From: Paludisphaera mucosa
GTDB lineage: Bacteria; Planctomycetota; Planctomycetia; Isosphaerales; Isosphaeraceae
Direction of reading: 5' to 3'
DNA: 64,000 bases
NCBI RefSeq assembly: GCF_029589435.1
Contig: NZ_JARRAG010000002.1
Location: forward strand, 4,402,001-4,466,000
The notes under the pieces are model-generated. The model saw only the letters and a list, made by a program, of their open reading frames with translations. It had not been told where the DNA came from and did no database searches. The position numbers were made by a program, and so were the translations under genes. Of the stretch, positions 35,431-43,051 are shown piece after piece. Position 1 is the stretch's first letter. Every line of letters starts with the position of its first letter.

Positions 35431-35898
35431 ATGACCCGTTCCCCAAAGGCCGAAGCCGAAGGCCCGAAACTCTCGAAATATCTGTGCTTTGCGGTCTATT
35501 CGGCCAATCTGGCGTTCGGCCGCGCCTACAAGCCGATCCTGGATGCGGTCGGCCTGACCTACACCCAGTACATCGCGATGGTGGCCCTGTCGGAGCAGGA
35601 CGAGCAGACCGTGAGCGAGCTCGGCGAGAAGCTGTTCCTGGAATCCAACACGCTGACGCCGATCCTCAAAAAGCTGGAGCAGACCGGCAAGATCAGCCGC
35701 ACCCGCGATCCCGCCGACGAGCGGCAGGTGAGGGTGAGCCTGACCGCGGCCGGCCGGCGCCTGCTCAAGAACGATCTCGGTAGGGCGCTGGTCGAGTCCT
35801 GCGGCTTGGGTGACGAGTTCTCCGCCGTGCAGACGAACGTCGTCAGGCTGCGCGACAATCTGCTGCGCAACACGAGGGGCAAGCAGGATGAGACGTGA
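35431..35898 (+). CDS. ohrR: MarR-family redox regulator, OhrR type
   Basis: 155 residues from the ATG at 35431 (GGAGGGA 4 bases upstream; an ATG at 35395 would add 12 residues). Winged-helix repressor: LSKYLCFAVYSANLAFGRAY has the conserved N-terminal Cys19 that OhrR proteins oxidise on contact with organic hydroperoxides. LTYTQYIAMVAL, LGEKLFLESNTLTPILKKLE and RDPADERQVRVSLT give the wHTH and wing. It is divergent from the three-gene oxidoreductase operon, with operator-like repeats between them, so peroxide or electrophile de-repression is the natural model. No ohr peroxidase gene is adjacent, which is unusual. Confidence 0.87.
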   Translation: MTRSPKAEAEGPKLSKYLCFAVYSANLAFGRAYKPILDAVGLTYTQYIAMVALSEQDEQTVSELGEKLFLESNTLTPILKKLEQTGKISRTRDPADERQVRVSLTAAGRRLLKNDLGRALVESCGLGDEFSAVQTNVVRLRDNLLRNTRGKQDET

Positions 35899-35933
35899 TG
35901 CCGTCCGTAGCTCTTATTCTCCTTGGGCTTAGC

Positions 35934-35979
35934 ACGCCCAACGTCGCTCGGAATAATCGGATGGAGCGACGTAGGGCGT
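35934..35979. terminator. Long bidirectional terminator hairpin
   Basis: A 16-bp stem with one mismatch (35934-35949 with 35964-35979) and a 14-base AT-rich loop. It lies between the convergent ohrR-like and SDR genes and touches the SDR stop codon. Confidence 0.7.
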
Positions 35980-36713
35980 CAGAGTTGAGCCAGGCCTCCG
36001 TCGACGGCGACTTCGCTGGCAGTCATGAAGCTGCTGTCCGACGACGCGAGGAAGGCGGCCACCGCTCCGATTTCCGCCGGATCGGCCATGCGCTGAAGCG
36101 GAGTCATCGCGGCATAGGCCTTCTGGCCCTCCTCGCCCAGCGCTGCCTTCGCGAGTTCGGTCGCCGTCGCCCCGGGCGAGAGCACGTTGACCCGGATGCC
36201 GGTGCCCTTCAAGTCCTCCGCCCAGGTCCTCGCGAGGTTGCGGACTGCCGCCTTGCTCGCGCTGTAAGCGCTCATTCCCGGTGCGCCCGTGGTGCCGGCG
36301 CTCGACCCGGTCAGGATGATCGAACCGCCCTCGCGCAAGAGCGGCAGCGCCTTCTGGACCGTGAAGATCGTACCCTTCACATTGGTGTCGAAGGTCTCGT
36401 CGATGTGCTCGGCGGTGATCTTGCCGAGCGGAGCCTGGCTTCCCGCCCCGGCATTGGCGAAGACGACGTCGAGGGTCCCGCGCTCGGCCTTCACCGCCGC
36501 GTACAATCGGTCGAGGTCGGCCTCATCGGCGACCGATCCCCTCACCGCGCGGGCATTGGGCCCGAGGTCCGCCACAGCGGCGTCGAGCGCCTCCTGCCTG
36601 CGGCCGAAGATGAAGACGATGGCGCCCTCATCGATAAAGCGCTTTGCAGCGGCGCGGCCGATGCCGGTAGCCCCACCCGTGATGACCGCCACTTTACCTT
36701 CAAGCTTTCCCAT
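35979..36713 (-). CDS. Classical short-chain dehydrogenase/reductase
   Basis: 244 residues from the ATG at 36713 (GGGAGGA 6 bases upstream). Classical SDR: cofactor motif AVITGGATGIGRAAAKRF, VFANAGAGSQAP (NAG motif), ILTGSSAGTTGAPGMSAYSASKAAVRNLARTW with catalytic Ser, Tyr and Lys (YSASK), and VLSPGATATEL. It probably reduces a carbonyl or oxidises an alcohol with NAD(P)H. FIFGRRQEALDAA points to an NADP preference (Arg after the second strand). Its promoter contains a TetR-type operator, so the divergent TetR gene probably represses it. Confidence 0.92.
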   Translation of the reverse strand: MGKLEGKVAVITGGATGIGRAAAKRFIDEGAIVFIFGRRQEALDAAVADLGPNARAVRGSVADEADLDRLYAAVKAERGTLDVVFANAGAGSQAPLGKITAEHIDETFDTNVKGTIFTVQKALPLLREGGSIILTGSSAGTTGAPGMSAYSASKAAVRNLARTWAEDLKGTGIRVNVLSPGATATELAKAALGEEGQKAYAAMTPLQRMADPAEIGAVAAFLASSDSSFMTASEVAVDGGLAQL

Positions 36714-36779
36714 GACATTCCTCCCTAATGTGTCGTCGGCTGGCGCCCTTGTTCCCATCGCGACAAGGGCGGTGCATAA

Positions 36780-36836
36780 TGGACCACCGGTCCAGATCCC
36801 GACCCGGAGTATTCGGACCACTGGTCCGTTTGTCAA
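36780..36836. promoter_or_regulatory. TetR-type operators and promoter of the SDR gene
   Basis: Two 15-bp palindromes of form (T/C)GGACCACnGGTCC(A/G): 36780-36794 and 36814-36828, centre to centre 34 bases. On the minus strand a consensus -35 TTGACA (36836-36831) and AATACT -10 (36813-36808) are 17 bases apart, and the right palindrome fills exactly the spacer between them. The left palindrome lies just past the expected start site. This is a textbook layout for tight repression; binding itself was not shown. Confidence 0.75.
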
Positions 36837-36844
36837 GGCATCTC

Positions 36845-37405
36845 ATGCGAGCCGACGCCAAAAAGAATTACAGCCACCTGCTTGAAGTCGCGCGTGACGT
36901 CGTTGCGGAGCATGGCGCGGACACGTCCATGCGAGAAATCGCCCGCCGGGCCGACGTCGGGTTTGCCACGCTGCTACGCCATTTCCCGACGCGAGAAGCC
37001 TTGTTCGAAGCGTTGCTGCGTTCAAATCTGGACGCGCTGACGCAGAAGGCAGACGAGCTCGAAACGGAGAACTCACCCGATGAAGCACTCGTCTCCTGGT
37101 TTCGAGAAGTGGTGGCATTCACGCATAGCTATAGCGGCGTTGTCGCCTTGATGGCGAGCGCCCACGCGGACCCGGACTCCGCGCTTTACGCCACATGCTC
37201 AGCGGTGCACTCGGCGGGCGCGCGACTATTGCTCCGTGCTCAAGCCGAGGGGACGGCGCGCGCCGATATGGATGGGGTCGACCTTTTCGCCCTGGTGTCC
37301 GCGCTCGCCTGGCTCTACGGCCAACCCTCATTCGCGCCACGGGGGGATCATCTCTCTCAAGTTATCACGAGTTCCATCCTGACTAAGCAGCAACCAGCTG
37401 GATGA
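36845..37405 (+). CDS. TetR/AcrR-family repressor
   Basis: 186 residues from the ATG at 36845 (MRADAKKNYSHLLEVARDV; the longer frame to 36728 would run through the operators, so it was rejected). N-terminal HTH: TSMREIARRADVGFATLLRHFPTREALFEALL. The C-terminal ligand-binding domain is all-helical, with FREVVAFTHSYSGVVALMASAH. It likely represses itself and the divergent SDR gene through the palindromes upstream. The ligand is unknown, probably the SDR substrate. GC is visibly lower than the host's (33 of 60 bases in 36841-36900). Confidence 0.9.
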   Translation: MRADAKKNYSHLLEVARDVVAEHGADTSMREIARRADVGFATLLRHFPTREALFEALLRSNLDALTQKADELETENSPDEALVSWFREVVAFTHSYSGVVALMASAHADPDSALYATCSAVHSAGARLLLRAQAEGTARADMDGVDLFALVSALAWLYGQPSFAPRGDHLSQVITSSILTKQQPAG

Positions 37406-37774
37406 GATCGGTGAGATTCCTACCTGCGGCGGAGGCGCAGGTGCAATTCGGCGGGATGAGCGTTTTTATCGCCAACGACATGGCGGGTCCGAGTGCGAAG
37501 ACGCACGAAAGACCGAACTGGAATTCGGCTGGTGAAATTTCAGGGGCGGGATGGACCTTCTCGCCCAAGAATTTCCATCTGTATTTTCCAGCATTCGGCG
37601 GCCTCCAAGCCGTGTATCCGGCCCCCCGTCCACGAAGGCCAATCGGGTGCCGAATTGGATAGGTTATTTTGCGAGACTCCTAAAGATCCGGGTCATACGC
37701 GGCACCGCCCGGCAGACGCCCCCCCTCGAATTCCGCAAACTCGGGGCTTCGCTCAGTCCGATCGAGGCACAGCC
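37406..37774. other. Intergenic region with right arm of inverted repeat
   Basis: A 7-bp hairpin (37422-37442) just after the TetR stop is a likely terminator. The right arm of the flanking inverted repeat is at 37603-37666. Beyond it the sequence returns to host-like GC. No gene was recognised. Confidence 0.6.
37603..37666. repeat. Right arm of the inverted repeat flanking the acquired block
   Basis: Reverse complement of 32962-33024: core 37637-37666 matches at 29 of 30 positions, and the inner part at about 80%. The distance between outer ends is about 4.7 kb. No transposase gene lies inside. Confidence 0.8.
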
Positions 37775-38182
37775 ATGCACGCCGATTTCGCCGATTTCGG
37801 GCCGCCGAAGAACCTCACGTCCCGGGCTCGTCGGTTCATCTTCCTGGGCCTGCTCGCGCCCTTCACGGTCCTGACCTACCTCGCGGTAAGCTCGGGATCA
37901 CCCGGCGACGTCCGCGACCGCCCCGTGGCCCTCACGACGCTGGCGACGATCACCGGCCCCTTCATCGGGGCCATCGCCCGCAATGGACAGCCCTGCTGTC
38001 TTCAATCCTCGCTCCGGCTCGCGGCGGTCTGCGGCCCGGCGCTGGCGCTGGGGCTCACCGTCCAGGTCGTCGCGCCGCCCTTCGGACGGGGCCGGCGGGC
38101 GGTTCGGCTGGCGTTCTGGGCGATCGGCTGGTTCGTATGGCTCCTCGGTGGACACGTCTCGTTCATGCACGCCCTGTCCTGA
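37775..38182 (+). CDS. Small multi-pass membrane protein, unknown
   Basis: 135 residues from the ATG at 37775. Four hydrophobic segments: FIFLGLLAPFTVLTYLAV, LTTLATITGPFIGAIA, LAAVCGPALALGLTVQV and LAFWAIGWFVWLLGGHVSF. A short cytoplasmic N-terminus precedes them. No family was recognised. It sits just outside the right arm of the inverted repeat and 10 bases before the hydrolase gene, so these two are probably one transcript. The RBS is poor. Confidence 0.65.
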   Translation: MHADFADFGPPKNLTSRARRFIFLGLLAPFTVLTYLAVSSGSPGDVRDRPVALTTLATITGPFIGAIARNGQPCCLQSSLRLAAVCGPALALGLTVQVVAPPFGRGRRAVRLAFWAIGWFVWLLGGHVSFMHALS

Positions 38183-38192
38183 GGCCCTTGAT

Positions 38193-38870
38193 ATGCCGCA
38201 CGACGTCCAGGAGTTGAAGTTCCTCGCCACGCCGGAGAAGGGCGATGTCTCCGCCCTCCTGATCCGGCCGGAAGGCGCGACGCATCTGCTCGTCCTCGGC
38301 CATGGCGCCAGCACGAACATGCGGCATGCCACGCTGCAGTCGATCGCCGATCGATTGGCCGAGGTCGGGGTCGCGACGCTCCGCTACAACTTCCCCTACT
38401 CGGAGCACGGCAAGGGCCGGGACGGGCAGGCCGTCTGCACGGAGACCATCCGTTCGGCGGTCGCCGCGGCGCGGAAGGCCTCTCCCGACCTGCCCTTGCT
38501 GGCGGGCGGCCATTCCTTCGGCGGACGCATGACCTCGACGGCGGCGTCCGAATCGCCGATCGAGGGCGTTCACGGCCTGGTCTTCTTCTCCTTCCCGCTC
38601 CACCTGGCGGGCAAGCCCGAGACGAAGCGGGCCGACCACCTCGCGGACGTCGCCGCGCCGATGCTCTTCCTGAGCGGGACGCGCGACGAACTGGCGGACC
38701 TGGACCTGCTCAGGCCGGTCTGCGAGAGGCTCGGGCGCCGCGCGACGCTTCATCTCCTCGACACGGCCGATCACGGCTACAAGATCCTCAAGAAATCCCG
38801 CGCGAGCGACGAGGACGTCTTCGTCGAGATGGCTCGCGTCGCTCAGGCCTGGGCGGCGGGCTTGAGGTAA
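38193..38870 (+). CDS. Alpha/beta hydrolase of the KANL3/Tex30 type
   Basis: 225 residues, cytoplasmic. ATHLLVLGHGASTNMRHA holds the oxyanion-hole region. LLAGGHSFGGRMTSTAA is the nucleophile elbow with catalytic Ser (GHSFGG). FLSGTRDELADL supplies the acid, and LLDTADHGYK the His. This matches dienelactone-hydrolase-like KANL3/Tex30 proteins, whose substrates are mostly unknown. It follows the membrane-protein gene by 10 bases. The AlkD-like gene follows 65 bases later on the same strand. Confidence 0.88.
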   Translation: MPHDVQELKFLATPEKGDVSALLIRPEGATHLLVLGHGASTNMRHATLQSIADRLAEVGVATLRYNFPYSEHGKGRDGQAVCTETIRSAVAAARKASPDLPLLAGGHSFGGRMTSTAASESPIEGVHGLVFFSFPLHLAGKPETKRADHLADVAAPMLFLSGTRDELADLDLLRPVCERLGRRATLHLLDTADHGYKILKKSRASDEDVFVEMARVAQAWAAGLR

Positions 38871-38935
38871 AGACGACATGCCGACGAACTTGCGAAACGC
38901 AGAGCTGGCCGAGACGAAACAAGGAGGGTGGCGCG

Positions 38936-39565
38936 ATGGAGCTTGCGGAGGTGCTCGGACGGCTCGACGCCCAGGCGGCGGGCAAGACGCGCGTGATGAT
39001 GGGGCCGTTGCGGGCGCTGGGCGCGAAGCTCAAGGCCGACCACGCCCTCGCGCTCGCGTTGTGGGACACCGGGCGGCTCGATGCGAGGCTCCTGGCCACG
39101 ATGGCCATGACGCCGGATCGACTCACGGCCGAGGACGCCGAGTCGATGCTCGCTTCGGTCGTCGACGTCCAGGTCGTGGACGAGCTGACCTACAAGGTCG
39201 TCGCGGAAGCGCCCTGCGCGGACGAGTCGTGTCGGAAGTGGGCGGGCGCCGAGCAGCCGCTGATCGGGCGAGCGGGCTGGAACTTGCTGGTGGCGAAACT
39301 CCTCAGCAAGCGGCTGGCCGCCGGGGAGTGCGCGGACATCCTGGAGACCATCGAGTCCGGTTGCAAGTCGGCCCCGGTGGAGAAGGCGGAGTCGATGATG
39401 CGGTGCCTGGTGGAGATCGGCGTGCGCTTCCCGGAACACCGGCCGCGAGCGATCGATATCGGCACCCGCTGGGGCCTGATCGACGACCGGCCGGTTCCGA
39501 AGGGATGCACGCCGTTCTACGCGCCGGACTGGATCGCCGCAATCCTCAAGCGCAAGAAGGCCTGA
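38936..39565 (+). CDS. DNA alkylation repair (AlkD-like HEAT-repeat) protein
   Basis: 209 residues, ATG at 38936 after AAGGAGGG. AlkD-like proteins excise alkylated bases such as 3-methyladenine and 7-methylguanine. The sequence shows HEAT-type helices (KADHALALALWDTGRLDARLLATMA, DVQVVDELTYKVV). The SWWDTVD-like block of AlkC/AlkD is not exact, so this may be a PF08713 relative with altered chemistry. RKWAGAEQPLIGRAGWNLL and CLVEIGVRFPEHRPRAIDIG are conserved in these relatives. It converges with a sulfatase gene, sharing a hairpin. Confidence 0.82.
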   Translation: MELAEVLGRLDAQAAGKTRVMMGPLRALGAKLKADHALALALWDTGRLDARLLATMAMTPDRLTAEDAESMLASVVDVQVVDELTYKVVAEAPCADESCRKWAGAEQPLIGRAGWNLLVAKLLSKRLAAGECADILETIESGCKSAPVEKAESMMRCLVEIGVRFPEHRPRAIDIGTRWGLIDDRPVPKGCTPFYAPDWIAAILKRKKA

Positions 39566-39597
39566 AGCGGGCGACGATCAGCCGGCGCCCGACTTCA
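39563..39597. terminator. Hairpin spanning both convergent stop codons
   Basis: An 11-bp stem with one bulged base (39563-39573 with 39586-39597). The TGA of the AlkD-like gene and the complementary stop of the sulfatase form the ends of the stem. Confidence 0.5.
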
Positions 39598-40953
39598 CGG
39601 CATCGCGCGCCGCCAGGCGAGCGCCTGGTCGGCGAGGCGGCGGGCCAGGGCGGGCTCGGCCGCGGCGCGGTCGTGGCGTTCTTCGGGGTCGAGGGCGAGG
39701 TCGTACAGCTCGGCTCCGGTGCCGTCGGCGTTCACCAGCAGTTTCCAGTCGCCGTCCAGGATCGCCACGTTCGGCGAGCGGTCGTCGCCCGGGGGGTAGT
39801 CGAACGAGGACGGGTTGCGGCCGTACTCCCAGAAGAGGGGCTTCGCGCGTCGGGGACGCTCGCCGCGGAGGACGGACAGCAGGTTCTCGCCGTCGGATTC
39901 GTAACCCGGGCGCAGGGGGGCGCCGGCGAGGGCGCAGAGCGTCGGGAAGAGGTCGACGGCCGAGAGGACGGTCGCCGTGTTCGTCACGCCCGAGGGGACC
40001 AGGCCCGGCCCCCAGGCGAGGAACGGCAGCCGCACGCCCCCCTCGTAGAGGCTCAGCTTGCTGCCGCGGAAGACGCCCGATCGGCGGCGGTCGAGCGTGG
40101 GCAGGGGGCCGTTGTCGGAGAGGAACAGCACGAGCGTGGGCCGGGCCGAGCCCCCCGCGCGGACCGCGTCCAGCAGCCGACCGACCTGGCGGTCGACCTC
40201 CTCCAGCACGCCGCGGAGCCGCCCGGGCGTCGACGCCTTGCCGACGGTCCGGCCCTCCTTGCCGGCCGCCTGGTCCTCGGCCGAGGGGACCCAGGGGGTG
40301 TGCGGGTCGTCGAGCCACAGGTTCACGAAACAGGGCCGGTCGGCGTGGCCTTTCAGGAAGTCGAGCGTCCGGTCGACCATCCATCGCGTGCGGTCCCATC
40401 GCTTGACCGGGTCGCGGTCCGACCAGATCCAGTCGGTCGCCGTGATGTCGGGATGGGGCTCGGGGCTCTCCCAGGTGCCCAGGCCGACGTCATAGCCGTA
40501 GGCGGCGAACTTGGGCGGGTCGACCACGTCGCGGCCGCCGCCGAGATGCCACTTGCCGACGTGAGCCGTCGCGTAGCCCGCCGACTTCAGCGTCCGCGGC
40601 AGGCTGGGCGCGGCCGGGTCCAGGAAATCGGCCTGCCCGCACGCGCGGTTGCCCGCCCGGGTCTGGAGGTAGCTGGTGATCCGCCAGCGCGCCGGGAACT
40701 GACCGGTCAGCAGCCCGCACCGCGAGGGCGAGCAGATCGGCGAGGCCGAGTAGTACCGCGTGAGCCGGACCCCCTCGCGGGCCATGCGGTCGAGGTTCGG
40801 CGTCTTCGCCAGGTCGCCGCCGTAGCAGCCCAGGTCGGTGTACCCCATGTCGTCCGCGTATACGACCACGATGTTGGGCCGGACGTCCGCCTCAGGCGCG
40901 TCCGACGCCAGCACCAGCCCCGCGACGATCGCCAGCACGCTCAAGCCCGTCAT
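39595..40953 (-). CDS. Sulfatase (formylglycine type), exported
   Basis: 452 residues from the ATG at 40953 (GAGGAGGG ~8 bases upstream). Signal peptide: LSVLAIVAGLVLASDA. Metal-site IVVVYADDMGYTDLGCYGG, active-site SPICSPSRCGLLTGQ with Cys74 as formylglycine precursor, GKWHLGGG, FLSDNGPLP, and C-terminal ELYDLALDPEERHD. Same family as the sulfatase at 801-2312 but clearly a different subfamily. Substrate unknown, probably a sulfated polysaccharide. Converges with the AlkD-like gene. Confidence 0.93.
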   Translation of the reverse strand: MTGLSVLAIVAGLVLASDAPEADVRPNIVVVYADDMGYTDLGCYGGDLAKTPNLDRMAREGVRLTRYYSASPICSPSRCGLLTGQFPARWRITSYLQTRAGNRACGQADFLDPAAPSLPRTLKSAGYATAHVGKWHLGGGRDVVDPPKFAAYGYDVGLGTWESPEPHPDITATDWIWSDRDPVKRWDRTRWMVDRTLDFLKGHADRPCFVNLWLDDPHTPWVPSAEDQAAGKEGRTVGKASTPGRLRGVLEEVDRQVGRLLDAVRAGGSARPTLVLFLSDNGPLPTLDRRRSGVFRGSKLSLYEGGVRLPFLAWGPGLVPSGVTNTATVLSAVDLFPTLCALAGAPLRPGYESDGENLLSVLRGERPRRAKPLFWEYGRNPSSFDYPPGDDRSPNVAILDGDWKLLVNADGTGAELYDLALDPEERHDRAAAEPALARRLADQALAWRRAMP

Positions 40954-41048
40954 GCCCGAACCCTCCTCGCCACCCCGCGCCGGACCTATCCCCGCGCGGC
41001 GACCGAGCAGTCTACCCGGGCGTCGCGCGGGTCGGGAATGGGCCCGAT

Positions 41049-41978
41049 TCAGCGGCGGGCGCGGTTCTCCTGGGCCCGGATCGCGAGCAGGGCCGTCCGG
41101 AGCGGCGAAGGGGTCGCGCCGCGGCCGGGCTCGCCGCGGCGGAGCAGGTCGCCGAGGATGTGATCGGCCTCGGTCGGGCCGCCGCGTTCCAGGTCGTCGA
41201 GCATGGAGGCGGTGAGCGTCGAATCCGGGTCGACGAGCCGCGAGCGCGACATCTGGAGGAAGGGCGCCCGGGGGGCGAAGCCGTTGGCCTCGGCGATCGC
41301 GCGGGCCTCTTCCAGCATGGTCGTGACGAGGTCCGTCCCGCCGGCGCGGACCACGTCGCCGACGGCCGCGCGCATCAGGCAGGTGACGCCGGCGAGGGTG
41401 GCGAGGAAGACCCACTTCTCCCACATGGCGAGCGTCACGTCGTCGCTGGCGACGGCCTCGAACCGGGCCCCTTCGAACGCCCGGGCGACCTCGCGGACGA
41501 CGTCGGCCTGGCCCGGCGAGCGCGCGCCGAAGGTCAGGCGGTGGACGTCGCTGAGGTGCACGATCCGGTCGTGCTCGTCGCGTCGCGACGAGATCAAGCA
41601 GAGGCCGCCAAACACCGCGCCCGCGCCGAAACGGGCGTCGAGCGCGTCGAGGTGCTGCAAACCGTTGAGCAGCGGCAGCACGACGGTCCTCGGCCCGACC
41701 GCGGGGGCGAAGTCCTCGACGGCGGCGGCGAGGTCGTACGCCTTGCACGTCACGATCACGAGGTCGAACGGCCCGCGCGTCGCCAGGCCCTCGGCCGTGA
41801 CCGCGGAGGACGCCGGCAGGTCCGCGTCGCCCGCGGGGCTGCGGATCGCCAGGCCCGTCGCCGCCATCTTCGCCGCCCGACCGGGGCGGACGAGGAACGT
41901 GACGTCGCGGCCCGCTTCGACCAGCCGGCCCCCGAAATACCCGCCGATCCCGCCGGCGCCGACGACCAGGATTCGCAC
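41049..41978 (-). CDS. panE: 2-dehydropantoate 2-reductase (ketopantoate reductase)
   Basis: 309 residues. The GTG at 41978 has a GAGGAG site upstream. It reduces ketopantoate to pantoate with NADPH, a step of coenzyme A synthesis. The N-terminal Rossmann motif is RILVVGAGGIGGYFGGRLVEAG. ILVTCKAYDL-type VIVTCKAYDLAAAVED, LPLLNGLQHLDAL and the C-terminal helical domain (WEKWVFLATLAGVTCLMRA with the catalytic Lys) are conserved. PanE paralogues with other 2-keto-acid substrates exist, so the exact role is not certain. No pan gene is adjacent. Confidence 0.87.
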   Translation of the reverse strand: MRILVVGAGGIGGYFGGRLVEAGRDVTFLVRPGRAAKMAATGLAIRSPAGDADLPASSAVTAEGLATRGPFDLVIVTCKAYDLAAAVEDFAPAVGPRTVVLPLLNGLQHLDALDARFGAGAVFGGLCLISSRRDEHDRIVHLSDVHRLTFGARSPGQADVVREVARAFEGARFEAVASDDVTLAMWEKWVFLATLAGVTCLMRAAVGDVVRAGGTDLVTTMLEEARAIAEANGFAPRAPFLQMSRSRLVDPDSTLTASMLDDLERGGPTEADHILGDLLRRGEPGRGATPSPLRTALLAIRAQENRARR

Positions 41979-42068
41979 CGTCTTGCTCTCCTCGGGCTGC
42001 GCCGGGCTCGCGGGCGCTTCTCGCCGCGTCCCACGATACCAGGCGGCCGGACGGCCGGGAACGCCCCG

Positions 42069-42335
42069 TCAGGCCCGGACGAGGACCGGGGCCGGCCGAT
42101 CGGCGCGGGGATCGGCGTCGTACCGGGCGGCGACCGCGTCGCGACGGACGACCTGGGCCGACGCCGGCGTCCGGGTCTCGCCGCCGAGCACCTTGATCCG
42201 ATCCTCCAGCTCGGCGATCCGGACGTTGAGCCGGTCGACCGTCACCACGACGAAGGCCAGGATCGCCACCATCCCCACCATCCACACGCTGGCCAGCTCG
42301 CAGATCAGCTTCAAGGTCGTGATGCTCACCACCAT
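42069..42335 (-). CDS. Small single-pass membrane protein with coiled coil
   Basis: 88 residues from the ATG at 42335, chosen because GAGGGGGTGG lies just before it (longer in-frame starts at 42356 and 42383). One transmembrane helix (residues ~12-35, SVWMVGMVAILAFVVVTVD) is followed by a short coiled coil (RLNVRIAELEDRIKVLGGE) and a Pro/Arg-rich tail. No family was recognised; it may be an envelope-complex accessory protein. Monocistronic. Confidence 0.62.
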   Translation of the reverse strand: MVVSITTLKLICELASVWMVGMVAILAFVVVTVDRLNVRIAELEDRIKVLGGETRTPASAQVVRRDAVAARYDADPRADRPAPVLVRA

Positions 42336-42787
42336 GGCCCACCCCCTCGGCGTCATTCGCGTGATGCGTCTCGTCTTCGCCACGGGGGGTTATCCACGTC
42401 GGCGCGGCGACCGGACGAGAAAATCCGACGTTTCGGGAAAATTCCGCCTTGCCGGTCGGCGGCCCGAGTCGACGACGCCGGCCGTCTAGGAGACGGATGC
42501 GAAGACCTCGCGCCCGCAAGGCCGCATCCACGCCCCGTGTCGAAATCGAGGTCTCCTTAAGATTTTTTTCTTGCCATCTTATACGTGCATGACAAACCTA
42601 CCGATGACGTCGATGCGTTCGGCCCGAGCGGCCGTCGCCCGCGGCGCCCTCCCCCTTCATGCGTGCAAGGAATCCGACGCGGATCGGGCCGGTAGGCCGG
42701 GCGGTCGGGGTGCGCGCCGAGGGCGGGGACGGCTTCCGTATCTTCATTCGATCATTCGTCGACTTGCGAGGTGGGGGAGGGGTTTTG
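42336..42787. other. Intergenic region, divergent promoters
   Basis: 452 bases. It contains a 6-bp hairpin (42482-42496) and an AT-rich stretch with a T-run (42550-42590) that may be promoter for the lipoprotein/DUF1559 unit. No gene was seen. Confidence 0.45.
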
Positions 42788-42985
42788 ATGAGGTATCGAG
42801 GCAAAGTGGGCTTCGTCGGGGTGCTGGTCGGCTCGATCGCCATCGCGGGATGCGGCGGCGGCGAGGCGTCCGGCAAGGTCGAGGTCGATAACAGCAAGGA
42901 CCAGAACCTGATGAAGGCGATGGGGGGCTACATGGACAAGCGGCCGGGGGCCAAGACCGCGTCCAAGCCCAAGGCGGGACCCTGA
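42788..42985 (+). CDS. Small lipoprotein linked to DUF1559 gene
   Basis: 65 residues, with GGGGGAGGGG 5 bases before the ATG. The lipoprotein signal is GFVGVLVGSIAIAGC (lipobox IAGC), followed by a Gly/Lys-rich tail (GGEASGKVEVDNSKDQN, YMDKRPGAKT). The function is unknown. It lies 66 bases upstream of a DUF1559 gene, and similar small lipoproteins precede the two other DUF1559 genes of this window. It is therefore probably cotranscribed and functionally linked. Confidence 0.75.
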   Translation: MRYRGKVGFVGVLVGSIAIAGCGGGEASGKVEVDNSKDQNLMKAMGGYMDKRPGAKTASKPKAGP

Positions 42986-43051
42986 TCGGGACCGTTCGAC
43001 GAGCGTTCTTCTGCTAATTATTACGTACTTCGGTCTTGAGAGGAGTCGACG

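Noticed and set aside
42482-42569. Hairpin plus T-run as a plus-strand terminator
   Set aside because: The 6-bp hairpin is 65 bases from the T-run and no plus-strand gene ends upstream, so they are probably unrelated.
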